Source: a virus
Direction: 5' to 3' (one strand)
Length of the DNA: 20,335 nucleotides
IMG/VR virus record: IMGVR_UViG_3300042520_003000
Coordinates: 1 to 20,335 of that record
Below are positions 1-6,442 of the stretch, one piece after another. Position 1 is the stretch's first letter. The number at the start of each line of letters is the position of its first letter. Both the position numbers and the translations under genes were made by a program. Under the pieces are notes generated by a model. It ran no database searches. It was not told the DNA's origin and was given only the letters and a program-made list of their open reading frames with translations.

Positions 1-1
1 C

Positions 2-481
2 GGTGCCCGAAAGTTACAGGATTTTGGAACTGGAATTGGTTTCGCAACAGCAAATTCGCTTGAAAAACAAAAGGAATTAGCTACCTCGGTTTTACAAAAT
101 GCACTTAGCGCGCAGTTTGCACCAGAATTTCTCAATCGCATTGACGATATTATTGTATTTGACAGTCTTAAAAAGGCTGATATCCAAAAGATCATTGAAG
201 CTGAATTGACCGATCTATACGAAAGAACTAAAGAAAACGGCTACACTGTGGAATTAACACAAGAAGCCAAAGATTTTATTGTAGATAAGGGATACGATGA
301 GAAGTATGGAGCTCGTCCGCTTCGCAGAATGATCCAGTCACACATAGAGGATCTTTTAGCCGAGGCCTATATTGACAATAAGATCCAGGATGGAGATCAT
401 CTGGTCATCACGCATGAGACCGGAGCAGATGAACTAAAGATAATTAATGACGATTCTTCCCAAATAAATAACTCAAAATAA
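2..481 (+). CDS. ClpC/ClpB-like AAA+ unfoldase, C-terminal part (5' end outside window)
   Basis: The frame is open from base 2, so the gene begins outside the window. The visible 159 residues are the end of the second AAA+ module of a Clp/Hsp100 unfoldase. They begin in the stretch after the sensor-1 region (GARKLQDFGTGIGF), pass through FAPEFLNRIDDIIVF with its arginine-finger-like LNRID, and end with the small domain and sensor-2 motif YGARPLRRMIQ. Known family members use ATP to unfold proteins, often for a ClpP partner. The KLQDFGTGIGF wording is close to Bacteroidota ClpC proteins as I remember them, suggesting capture from such a host. No ClpP-binding loop can be judged because that region is missing. 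The acidic tail (about 25 residues) has no recognisable signal. The next gene starts 12 bases downstream, so they are probably co-transcribed. An internal TTG at 206 is not a real start. Confidence 0.88.
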   Translation, partial: GARKLQDFGTGIGFATANSLEKQKELATSVLQNALSAQFAPEFLNRIDDIIVFDSLKKADIQKIIEAELTDLYERTKENGYTVELTQEAKDFIVDKGYDEKYGARPLRRMIQSHIEDLLAEAYIDNKIQDGDHLVITHETGADELKIINDDSSQINNSK

Positions 482-493
482 GAACATATTAAA

Positions 494-1183
494 ATGGGAA
501 AATTTGGAAACAAAAGCATACCTAAGTTTATGAAAGACGAAAATGATATGCCAATCGGCGAAGATTCGGCAACTATCCACGAATTACAAGAGGGTCATTC
601 AGAGCCAGAGATCATTTCTCTTGGTGATGCGGATGGTGGCGACTTTATCACAATCACAGTTAAAACAGTTGAGGGTGAAGAAGTTGCGCTAGACTTTAAA
701 ATGGATGATGAAAAAGAAGAAACTGACGAAGAGGGAGTCTACAAAGGCACTCTATCAGCTGAACACAATGATGTAGTCTATACGATCAATTGTGAAATTG
801 AAGAAGCTGGTGACGGTGATTATGACATCAAGATTGGCGATGTTACTGCCGATATGGATGGTGCAAAAAAGGAGGAAGAAGTTGAACCAATGGACGAATC
901 TAAAGTCTTAAGATTTAGCCAATTCATGAACGAATCAATGGAAGAAGATCCAGCTGATTTAGAAGATGATGAATTACCTCATTTTCCACACGAGCCAATG
1001 AGCGAAGGTGCAGGTTGTTCAGACAACGCAAAGATGATAATTGAATCTATGTGTAAAGATCACCTAGTTAAAGAGGCAATGGATTATCACCACGATGACG
1101 ACGATGCTCATACTTATGAAGGTTACATTCACGAATGCATGTCTTATCTAAAGGAGTGCATGATGAAAGAGGGCTGGGAATAA
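494..1183 (+). CDS. acidic protein with internal capsid-targeting-like peptide
   Basis: A 229-residue, strongly acidic protein that I do not recognise. Residues about 50-125 look like beta-rich repeats of short acidic strands. Residues 133-148 read MDESKVLRFSQFMNES, which resembles the capsid-targeting sequence of T4 internal proteins, with a possible gp21-type cleavage after E147 (MNE|S). The remaining C-terminal part is helical and rich in Met, Cys, His and Asp, including HHDDDDAH. The ATG at 890 (M133) is preceded by a perfect AGGAGG, 14 bases away, so a shorter product carrying the peptide at its N-terminus is possible. The gene lies 12 bases after the Clp gene and is followed by a strong terminator. 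An internal capsid protein is inference from the peptide only. Confidence 0.75.
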   Translation: MGKFGNKSIPKFMKDENDMPIGEDSATIHELQEGHSEPEIISLGDADGGDFITITVKTVEGEEVALDFKMDDEKEETDEEGVYKGTLSAEHNDVVYTINCEIEEAGDGDYDIKIGDVTADMDGAKKEEEVEPMDESKVLRFSQFMNESMEEDPADLEDDELPHFPHEPMSEGAGCSDNAKMIIESMCKDHLVKEAMDYHHDDDDAHTYEGYIHECMSYLKECMMKEGWE

Positions 1184-1204
1184 GCTTAAATTTAATGATT
1201 TAGT

Positions 1205-1229
1205 AAATGGGGCTTCGGTCCCATTTTTT
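1205..1229 (+). terminator. intrinsic terminator with C(UUCG)G loop
   Basis: The stem AAATGGGGC / GTCCCATTT (nine pairs, one of them G-U) closes a TTCG tetraloop and is followed by a run of T ending at 1229. It lies just after the acidic protein gene and ends the Clp transcript. Confidence 0.85.
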
Positions 1230-1252
1230 ATTTGTTGAGTATAATAATTAAT

Positions 1253-2500
1253 ATGGCCATTCGAGGACACAATATCGCTATTTTTGACCTTGACGATACG
1301 TTAGTAGTAACTAATGCTCGGATCGAGGTCACTGACTCGTGGTCTGGCGAAAAATTTTACCTGTCGCCAAAGGAATTCAATGAATATGAAAGAAAGGCCA
1401 ATCACGCGATTGACTTTTCACAATTTGATGATCCTGATATTTTACGAGCGGGCACAATCGTTGAGTGGACTCTTGATATTATGAAAGAGGTCTATGCAAA
1501 AGAGGGCGCAGTCGGCATTATCACTGCACGTGGCGATGCCCAGCTAGTCAGAGAATTTATGTTAAGTCACGGAGTAGATATACATCCAGATCTAGTTTTT
1601 GCAGTAAATGAACCTGGCACTGAATTTACAGGCAATAATGCGGAAAAGAAGCAGCAGGCCTTTAAAAAATTGATTGAGAAAGGCTATTCGCAATTTATTT
1701 TCTTTGACGACGACATAAATAATCTAAAGCACGCAAAACTGCTTGAGAAGCAATATCCTATTAAAATTAGGACTGAGCATATCAAGCCAGACCAGTTGCC
1801 AGAGATTACAATGAAGAAGATCGGAATTTTCACAGGTAAATTTAAGCCACCTCACAAGGGTCACTATGAGATCATTAAGCAGGCACTAGCGGACAATGAT
1901 CAAGTTAGAATCTACGTATCTGACAAGCCAGAAGGAGGTATTGACGCAGATATTGCGATTAAGATTCTAAAGAAGTACTTGGGCAAAGAGCCTAATGTCA
2001 TAATCGAAAAAACTAGCATTTCACCAGTTCGTAGCGCGTATCGATTCATTTATGCACTTGGAGAAACACCTGATGCACCGAACCATGCAATTACGCTGTA
2101 TGCTGCACCAGATGATATGTCTAGATTCGATAAAGTACACCAATATTCCGGTAAGATCAAAAACGTCAAAAAGGTTAATACTGGCCGAGCGAAATTTAGT
2201 GATGGCAAAAAGGATCTATACGGTAAGGATTTGCGACGATTTTTAAAGATTGATGATTTTGAGTCGTTCAAACAGGGCATCCCAGATCAAGTTAACCCAA
2301 AGGCCATTTGGAAAATGCTTAAAACAAATGAAACTGGCGAGTACACTGTGCCAGCCAGTGCATTTACCCTAAACAAAAAGGTCTCTAGGCAAGATATTAA
2401 TCCAGTGCCAACTCAACGCCTGGTTCAACATCCAACGTATAGAGATGGATTTATGAATGAGAGTAAGGTCTTACGATTTAAGGACTTTACTAAAGAATAA
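1253..2500 (+). CDS. HAD phosphatase fused to HxGH nucleotidyltransferase
   Basis: A 415-residue, two-domain enzyme. Residues 8-160 form a HAD-type phosphatase: catalytic DLDDT at 12-16, motif II threonine in ITAR (90-93), and acidic motif FFDDD at 150-154. Residues 188 to about 340 form a cytidylyltransferase/NMNAT-like domain with GKFKPPHKGH at 195-204 and TSISPVRSAYR as a likely second nucleotide-binding motif. Such domains transfer NMP to or from phosphorylated substrates; the substrate here cannot be told. NAD or RNA-end metabolism would fit the other repair-like genes at the right end of the window. The last 15 residues, MNESKVLRFKDFTKE, repeat the peptide found inside the preceding gene. 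I chose the ATG at 1253 over the TTG at 1232 because the HAD motif follows it directly and its context is AT-rich like the other starts. Confidence 0.85.
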   Translation: MAIRGHNIAIFDLDDTLVVTNARIEVTDSWSGEKFYLSPKEFNEYERKANHAIDFSQFDDPDILRAGTIVEWTLDIMKEVYAKEGAVGIITARGDAQLVREFMLSHGVDIHPDLVFAVNEPGTEFTGNNAEKKQQAFKKLIEKGYSQFIFFDDDINNLKHAKLLEKQYPIKIRTEHIKPDQLPEITMKKIGIFTGKFKPPHKGHYEIIKQALADNDQVRIYVSDKPEGGIDADIAIKILKKYLGKEPNVIIEKTSISPVRSAYRFIYALGETPDAPNHAITLYAAPDDMSRFDKVHQYSGKIKNVKKVNTGRAKFSDGKKDLYGKDLRRFLKIDDFESFKQGIPDQVNPKAIWKMLKTNETGEYTVPASAFTLNKKVSRQDINPVPTQRLVQHPTYRDGFMNESKVLRFKDFTKE

Positions 2501-2504
2501 TTAT

Positions 2505-2783
2505 ATGGAAAACCAAAAAGCTACATCAACTGGCTTTGTTGATATTTTTTTCAATAAGCTAAAGGAGCAATCGTTTACGATTATTTTAATGGTTGGCATT
2601 CTAATCTACCAGAATCAGCTGTTTGAAACAGAGATAGCCAGATATGAAAAGTTACTTGATCAAAAGGATGATAAAATCGATCAACTAACAGACATGATCA
2701 TTAAAAAATCTACTGAACGTGAGGCTTATTTAAACCAACAGCGCGATTCGTATGTACAAGATCTATTAAACGATCGCCGATAA
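2505..2783 (+). CDS. small single-span membrane protein with coiled coil
   Basis: A 92-residue protein. Residues about 22-40 (FTIILMVGILIYQNQLF) are a convincing transmembrane helix. They are followed by a charged heptad-like helix with several Glu/Lys/Asp/Gln positions, ending in a basic tail (LNDRR). No signal-peptidase site is obvious. The topology (short N-terminus, one span, long soluble coiled coil) occurs in small phage membrane proteins such as spanin-like or superinfection proteins, but nothing here decides between these. It starts four bases after the upstream stop and ends three bases before the next start, so it belongs to the same operon. An open frame extends upstream to an ATG at 2457, but that stretch is the previous gene read in another frame. 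Confidence 0.75.
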   Translation: MENQKATSTGFVDIFFNKLKEQSFTIILMVGILIYQNQLFETEIARYEKLLDQKDDKIDQLTDMIIKKSTEREAYLNQQRDSYVQDLLNDRR

Positions 2784-2786
2784 TTT

Positions 2787-3269
2787 ATGAGTAAGTTAAA
2801 TATTGAAGAATTAGTTGGCGGCTTGCTGGAAGCAGCAATGGTCGCTCAGGGAATTAGTGAGAAACAACACATAAATTCAATTCGTAACTATTTCAACGAT
2901 GATGGTACTCCGATTATGAAGCGATTCATTATTGGAGATAAACCAGTTGATTTTCCTCTCTATATTCTAGCGGATCATTCGTCAATTGGCTTAGATGAAC
3001 TTGAAATCGAATTTGAAGCTAGATTGTTATTCGGCACCAATGCTGATGATGTATCTAAGATAAAGAAAGCGTTGCTGGGTCTCTTCAAAAAGAAGGGCTA
3101 TGTGCACAATTTACCACCGATCACGGTTGACTCTGGCAAAAACGAGGATAATACAGGCATGGCAAAGATCAAAGTCAAATTTAAAGCTGACGACAAGCCT
3201 GAAGCGGTCAGCCGACTAGTCGATTCGTATATTCAAACTCTAAACGATCCGACAATTAAAAAGAATTAA
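2787..3269 (+). CDS. DUF2589-like protein (first of a pair)
   Basis: A 160-residue protein whose layout resembles the DUF2589 family: an N-terminal helix IEELVGGLLEAAMVAQGISEKQ, a spacer, the short segment VDFPLYILADHSSIGLDELEIEFEARL, and a C-terminal beta-rich part rich in Lys and Asp. The clearer family member at 3532-4128 has the same order (IEDLIVSPIVGMAKGQAKL, then VPMLPLVPLPSLAITSADIAFTMEV). The match is therefore partly by comparison with its neighbour. The family's biochemical role is, to my knowledge, not established. The gene sits between a membrane protein and a zinc-ribbon protein, with gaps of 3 and 5 bases. Confidence 0.6.
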   Translation: MSKLNIEELVGGLLEAAMVAQGISEKQHINSIRNYFNDDGTPIMKRFIIGDKPVDFPLYILADHSSIGLDELEIEFEARLLFGTNADDVSKIKKALLGLFKKKGYVHNLPPITVDSGKNEDNTGMAKIKVKFKADDKPEAVSRLVDSYIQTLNDPTIKKN

Positions 3270-3274
3270 TTTAG

Positions 3275-3478
3275 ATGGCATTACCTTGTCCAATGTGTAG
3301 AAAGCCATTAGGCTTAACTCTAGAATTTATCATCAAAAATCCAGTTTCAGCGTGCCCTCACTGTCGCACAATTCTGGATTTTACAGTAAACGATGAAATT
3401 AAAGAATCATTTACTAAAGTCCTAAAGGAGATTGATGATATTAAAAAGCAATATAAAGGCCAGGTTAAATTTGGGTAA
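3275..3478 (+). CDS. small zinc-ribbon protein
   Basis: A 67-residue protein with two CxxC knuckles (C5-P-M-C8 and C27-P-H-C30), a typical zinc ribbon, followed by a charged helix (residues about 40-60). The first residues, ALPCPMCRKPLGLTL, look like small zinc-ribbon proteins that bind nucleic acid or act as assembly factors; the actual partner is unknown. It is sandwiched between two DUF2589-like genes, 5 bases after the first, which suggests a functional link with them. An inverted repeat and a promoter-like element follow before the second DUF2589 gene. Confidence 0.75.
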   Translation: MALPCPMCRKPLGLTLEFIIKNPVSACPHCRTILDFTVNDEIKESFTKVLKEIDDIKKQYKGQVKFG

Positions 3479-3482
3479 CCTC

Positions 3483-3500
3483 CTGGATTTGACTATCCAG
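3483..3500. repeat. perfect inverted repeat
   Basis: CTGGAT-TTGACT-ATCCAG, a perfect six-base stem with a six-base loop, lies between the zinc-ribbon stop and the GATAAATAA element. It lacks a T-run, so it is more likely an RNA-processing or regulatory hairpin than an intrinsic terminator. Confidence 0.45.
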
Positions 3501-3504
3501 AAAA

Positions 3505-3513
3505 GATAAATAA
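3505..3513 (+). promoter_or_regulatory. late-promoter-like element GATAAATAA
   Basis: GATAAATAA lies 18 bases before the start of the DUF2589 gene. It differs in one base from the T4 late -10 consensus TATAAATA. Near-identical copies occur upstream of the genes starting at 4241, 9298 and 16447. Promoter activity is inferred from this recurrence. Confidence 0.5.
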
Positions 3514-3531
3514 CAAAAAATTCACAATTTT

Positions 3532-4128
3532 ATGGCAGGAATCGCAGACAACTTTGCAGGGCTTCCAATCGAAGATCTAATTGTTTCGCCTATTGTCGGT
3601 ATGGCAAAAGGTCAAGCTAAATTAAATGAAGTAACTTGGAGATACATCTCTGAAGTAGCTTTTGAAAAAGACAAAGACGGTAACGCTACAGCTAGATCAC
3701 TAGATGTTGAGATGAACCGTGTTGTTACAAATGGAGAAACTGGTGAGCAGGAAATCCAGAAACTATACAACAAAGTTCCAATGTTACCATTGGTTCCACT
3801 ACCATCTTTGGCAATTACTTCAGCTGATATTGCATTCACGATGGAAGTTAAAACGTCTGAAACAACAAAAGAAAGTTCAGACAGTGAAACTTCATACTCT
3901 GCAAGTGCAAGCGCTAGCTGGTGGGGAATGAAATTCTCTGCAACTGTTGCTGGTAAAGTAGCAACGCACAAAGAAAATACTAGAAGCACTGATAATTCAG
4001 CTAAGTACGAAGTTAAAGTACACGCTGAGCAATTACCAGCGACTGAAGGTATGCTGAAACTATCTGACTATTTGACTCAAATGTTAGAGCCTTCATTGAT
4101 TCCATTAACTGCTGATCCTAGCAAGTAA
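3532..4128 (+). CDS. DUF2589 family protein
   Basis: A 198-residue protein I recognise as DUF2589 (Pfam PF11655, from memory). It shows the N-terminal amphipathic helix IEDLIVSPIVGMAKGQAKLNEVTWRYI, the proline-rich turn VPMLPLVPLPSLAI, a long beta strand (ADIAFTMEVKTSETT), and a Ser/Ala-rich segment (SYSASASASWWGMKFSA) joining two long strands that end in the charged region before LPATEGM. The family occurs in bacteria and some phages without an established function; a beta-barrel or lipocalin-like fold is only a guess. It has its own promoter-like element and is followed by a strong terminator, so it can be expressed as a single gene, perhaps at a high level. Confidence 0.82.
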   Translation: MAGIADNFAGLPIEDLIVSPIVGMAKGQAKLNEVTWRYISEVAFEKDKDGNATARSLDVEMNRVVTNGETGEQEIQKLYNKVPMLPLVPLPSLAITSADIAFTMEVKTSETTKESSDSETSYSASASASWWGMKFSATVAGKVATHKENTRSTDNSAKYEVKVHAEQLPATEGMLKLSDYLTQMLEPSLIPLTADPSK

Positions 4129-4151
4129 TAGACTACTTTGATACACTAGAT

Positions 4152-4175
4152 AAGGGCGCTTCGGCGCCCTTTTTT
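4152..4175 (+). terminator. strong intrinsic terminator with C(UUCG)G loop
   Basis: AAGGGCGC-TTCG-GCGCCCTT, an eight-pair GC-rich stem with a TTCG tetraloop, runs into T residues to 4175. It ends the DUF2589 transcript and has the same loop design as the terminator at 1205-1229. Confidence 0.92.
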
Positions 4176-4210
4176 AGTTTAGGTAGAAATATAATCTAGA
4201 ATGGACGACT

Positions 4211-4219
4211 GATAAATAA
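4211..4219 (+). promoter_or_regulatory. late-promoter-like element GATAAATAA
   Basis: A second exact GATAAATAA, 21 bases before the start at 4241 and directly downstream of a terminator, where a new promoter is expected. Both this copy and the one at 3505 are followed by CAAAAA within two bases. Confidence 0.55.
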
Positions 4220-4240
4220 ACAAAAAGGTCAGGCCATATT

Positions 4241-4777
4241 ATGGGATCAAAAATTTTAAAATTCGATGACTTTAACTCTAATTTAAAGGAGTCATTTGAT
4301 AGACAGGAAAAGGAAAGAATGCAAGACGTTGGACTTGATTCAGCAAAGAAATTCACTGATGCATTTTCAGTTTTGGACTTTTTTGGTGGATCTCTACCTG
4401 ATAGTTACGAAAGTGCTGAAATGGAGGCAAAACAAGCAGGTTACGAATTGTCAGCTCAGCTATTCGATGAAGCGGCTATGATGGCACAGGACGGCGAAAC
4501 AGATTACGAAAACGAAGAAGACGGCGTATTTGAAGCAACTGATGTTGAGGTTGCACAGAAAAAAGCCCAAATTGAAGCCGAAGATGCCGAAATTACAAAG
4601 GCTGAAGCGGATATTGAAGCGAGAGAAGCCAATATTAAACCGTTAGATCCAAATTCAATGACTCAAAAAGCAACGCTGGCTGCAGACAGAGCGGCGTTGG
4701 AAGTTAGAAAAGCAGATCTAGCTAAAAAGAGAGCAGAAGTTGCAGCACTAAAAGTTGTTCCAACACCAGCTGCATAA
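4241..4777 (+). CDS. coiled-coil protein with N-terminal capsid-targeting-like peptide
   Basis: A 178-residue protein beginning MGSKILKFDDFNSNLKES, the same peptide type as residues 133-148 of the gene at 494, with a possible gp21-type cut after E17 (LKE|S). The middle (residues 30-95) is helical and acidic. Residues about 99-170 are a long Ala/Glu/Lys coiled coil (QKKAQIEAEDAEITKAEADIEAREAN and similar), ending in a Pro/Ala tail. The composition would suit a scaffold-like or packaged internal protein, but there is no specific match to gp22 or another named protein. A promoter-like element precedes it and the probable structural genes follow after 14 bases. Confidence 0.75.
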   Translation: MGSKILKFDDFNSNLKESFDRQEKERMQDVGLDSAKKFTDAFSVLDFFGGSLPDSYESAEMEAKQAGYELSAQLFDEAAMMAQDGETDYENEEDGVFEATDVEVAQKKAQIEAEDAEITKAEADIEAREANIKPLDPNSMTQKATLAADRAALEVRKADLAKKRAEVAALKVVPTPAA

Positions 4778-4791
4778 AAAAGCTTAACTAA

Positions 4792-5529
4792 ATGACTCAA
4801 GCTGAATTAATAGCAGATATTCAAGAAGAACTGACCTTTTCCAAGGCATTACCGTATGTAATTCCAGAAAAGGAGATCGCGAGAATAATTAAGATCGCGG
4901 AGGGTTATTTTTATGATAACTGGCGCCATGCGGTTGAGCCAAGATATTTAGCTATTCCACAGGACGTTTTCAAAAACGATCGATTTAAAAAGGAAAGAGC
5001 AATCAGACTACCTGATTGTGTACAATTTGTGCATCAGTGTAGAGAGCCTAGAGGCGCTTCAATCTTTGGGTCAATTGACCGAGATTTTTCCGAAAATAAA
5101 TTTGTCGGTTCTGAGATCTTTTTAACACCGTTCATTGGTGAATCTATCATGTACAGAACAATCCTGTTCTCTTTCTTGGATTTAACTAAGGGCTTTGTAC
5201 TAGATACTTTTGCCTATAATTATAATCGTAATACTCGCGATTTAATCATCATGGGCCGCAGCCCGATCGCTAACGGTATGGTATTAGAAGTAGCTAAGAA
5301 GATTGAACTGGAAGATTTATACAATGATGAACTTTTCCAGAGATACGTTAGAGCAAAAGCAAAACTTAGACTCGGAGAACTCTTAACTAGCTTTGATTAC
5401 AACCTACCTGGTGGAGTTAAGGTAAATTATACAAATCTGGTAACTCGTGCAGAGAATGAATTAACTCAAGTTATGGAAATGATGAAGGGCGAGAACACAG
5501 CAGATTGGATGTTCCTAATAAGACAATAA
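4792..5529 (+). CDS. probable virion structural protein (neck/tail type, unassigned)
   Basis: A 245-residue protein. It starts with a helical segment (TQAELIADIQEELTFSKALPYVIPEKEIARIIKIAEGYFYDNW) typical of neck or head-tail connector proteins in T4-like phages, where two helices precede a beta-rich body. Recognisable pieces are EKEIARII and a mid-region full of Phe/Tyr strands. I cannot assign it to gp13, gp14 or another named protein. It is 4 bases ahead of the gp25-like gene, which supports a role in the virion. No signal peptide or membrane segment is seen. Confidence 0.6.
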   Translation: MTQAELIADIQEELTFSKALPYVIPEKEIARIIKIAEGYFYDNWRHAVEPRYLAIPQDVFKNDRFKKERAIRLPDCVQFVHQCREPRGASIFGSIDRDFSENKFVGSEIFLTPFIGESIMYRTILFSFLDLTKGFVLDTFAYNYNRNTRDLIIMGRSPIANGMVLEVAKKIELEDLYNDELFQRYVRAKAKLRLGELLTSFDYNLPGGVKVNYTNLVTRAENELTQVMEMMKGENTADWMFLIRQ

Positions 5530-5533
5530 GACA

Positions 5534-5914
5534 ATGGCAGTAGACCTATATTTTAGAAATTCAGAGGATCCTAACTATCAACCTAATCTTTACGAAGTTA
5601 AGGATGATATTGAAAATACGATTCAGCAAGTTAGGATGACTATTCTAACAAAGAAAGGAGAAGTTCTTGGCGAACCGGATTTTGGATTCGGTATGGAGAA
5701 GTACCTGTTTGAATTTGATACGCTGAGTGTTGCACCAATGGAACAGGAAGTTAATCAATTAATTCAAGACTATGTGTTGAATTCCAGAAAGTATAATATT
5801 AAATCTTCTGTTGCTTATTTAGACAGTGCAGAAGATCCTTTCAAATCAACGCTTGCCCTTGATATAAAAATAGATGGCACCACATCTGTGTTTGCCGCAT
5901 TATTTGATGTATGA
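5534..5914 (+). CDS. 25: gp25-like baseplate wedge subunit
   Basis: A 126-residue protein close in size to T4 gp25 (132). Residues 42-60, GEVLGEPDFGFGMEKYLFE, match the family motif around the conserved Glu-Pro-x-Phe-Gly segment, and the preceding part (VKDDIENTIQQVRMTILTKK) is the usual helix plus strand. gp25 proteins form part of the baseplate wedge in contractile tails and injection systems. The stop overlaps the next start (ATGA at 5911-5914), so the two are translationally coupled. Confidence 0.85.
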   Translation: MAVDLYFRNSEDPNYQPNLYEVKDDIENTIQQVRMTILTKKGEVLGEPDFGFGMEKYLFEFDTLSVAPMEQEVNQLIQDYVLNSRKYNIKSSVAYLDSAEDPFKSTLALDIKIDGTTSVFAALFDV

Positions 5915-6348
5915 GAAAATATGTACCCTTATTTGAAACGTATTCAACACCAGCTTGGTGGGTTGGCCTTGCGGATTGCAACGGCATTGAATCATTTATT
6001 AAAGAACCCGATATGTCAGATGCAGACGACGCGGATCGTCTCGCTGAACTTGGGTTAGACGAACCTGGCGCAGGTAATAAACTTAGAAAGGGCTGGTCAA
6101 ACCAAGTAGGCATGCTGCAAATGAGAGCTCGTGCAAATTCACAAAGACATGCAGTCGTATATCGAGTTAAACTAAATCCGGAAGACGCTGACCAAATTGA
6201 AAGTATGTTGACCGATGGAGAATACATTGAGGCTCTATCTCTATTAAAAGAAGTTGCTCTCGAAACACAAATTGCAAGAGGCACTGGAATCAATGCTGAA
6301 AAAGCTTGGAGTATGATTCCTAATCCAGACTTAGATCCATTTTCATAA
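5911..6348 (+). CDS. unknown protein following gp25
   Basis: A 145-residue protein that I do not recognise. It starts MRKYVPLFETYSTP, whose LFE|T is a loose match to the capsid-targeting peptides found elsewhere in the window. The C-terminal half contains a mixed strand/helix segment (RHAVVYRVKLNPEDADQIESMLTD) and the end DPFS. Overlap with the gp25-like gene (ATGA) suggests co-expression in late infection. It is followed by a terminator for this strand. Confidence 0.65.
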   Translation: MRKYVPLFETYSTPAWWVGLADCNGIESFIKEPDMSDADDADRLAELGLDEPGAGNKLRKGWSNQVGMLQMRARANSQRHAVVYRVKLNPEDADQIESMLTDGEYIEALSLLKEVALETQIARGTGINAEKAWSMIPNPDLDPFS

Positions 6349-6352
6349 AGAG

Positions 6353-6375
6353 AGTCGGGGTTTGAAGACCCCACT
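6353..6375. repeat. hairpin between convergent operons
   Basis: GGGGT-TTGAAG-ACCCC (6357-6372), extended by AGT/ACT across a bulged C. It lies between the plus-strand gene ending at 6348 and the stem-loop at 6403. On the minus strand it is followed by CTCTTTAT, so it may terminate the portal operon weakly. Confidence 0.4.
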
Positions 6376-6402
6376 TAGGACCGGGACTAGTTCACGGACA
6401 TT

Positions 6403-6433
6403 GGAGACAGATTCGCTACCTGTCTCCTTTTTT
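6403..6433 (+). terminator. intrinsic terminator after the gp25 operon
   Basis: GGAGACAG / CTGTCTCC, an eight-pair stem with a nine-base loop, is followed by six T. It ends the plus-strand transcript ten bases before the stop codon of the convergent portal gene. Confidence 0.85.
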
Positions 6434-6442
6434 ATGCGATAA

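Noticed and set aside
2050-2280. 76-residue minus-strand frame inside the HAD/nucleotidyltransferase gene
   Set aside because: It lies wholly within a well-supported gene and has no motif or start context.
3612-3989. 125-residue minus-strand frame
   Set aside because: Antisense shadow of the DUF2589 gene, with hydrophobic text that arises from its Ser/Ala-rich coding.
5841-6374. 177-residue minus-strand frame ending in the gp25 region
   Set aside because: Antisense to the gp25-like gene and its follower, which have clear sense reading.
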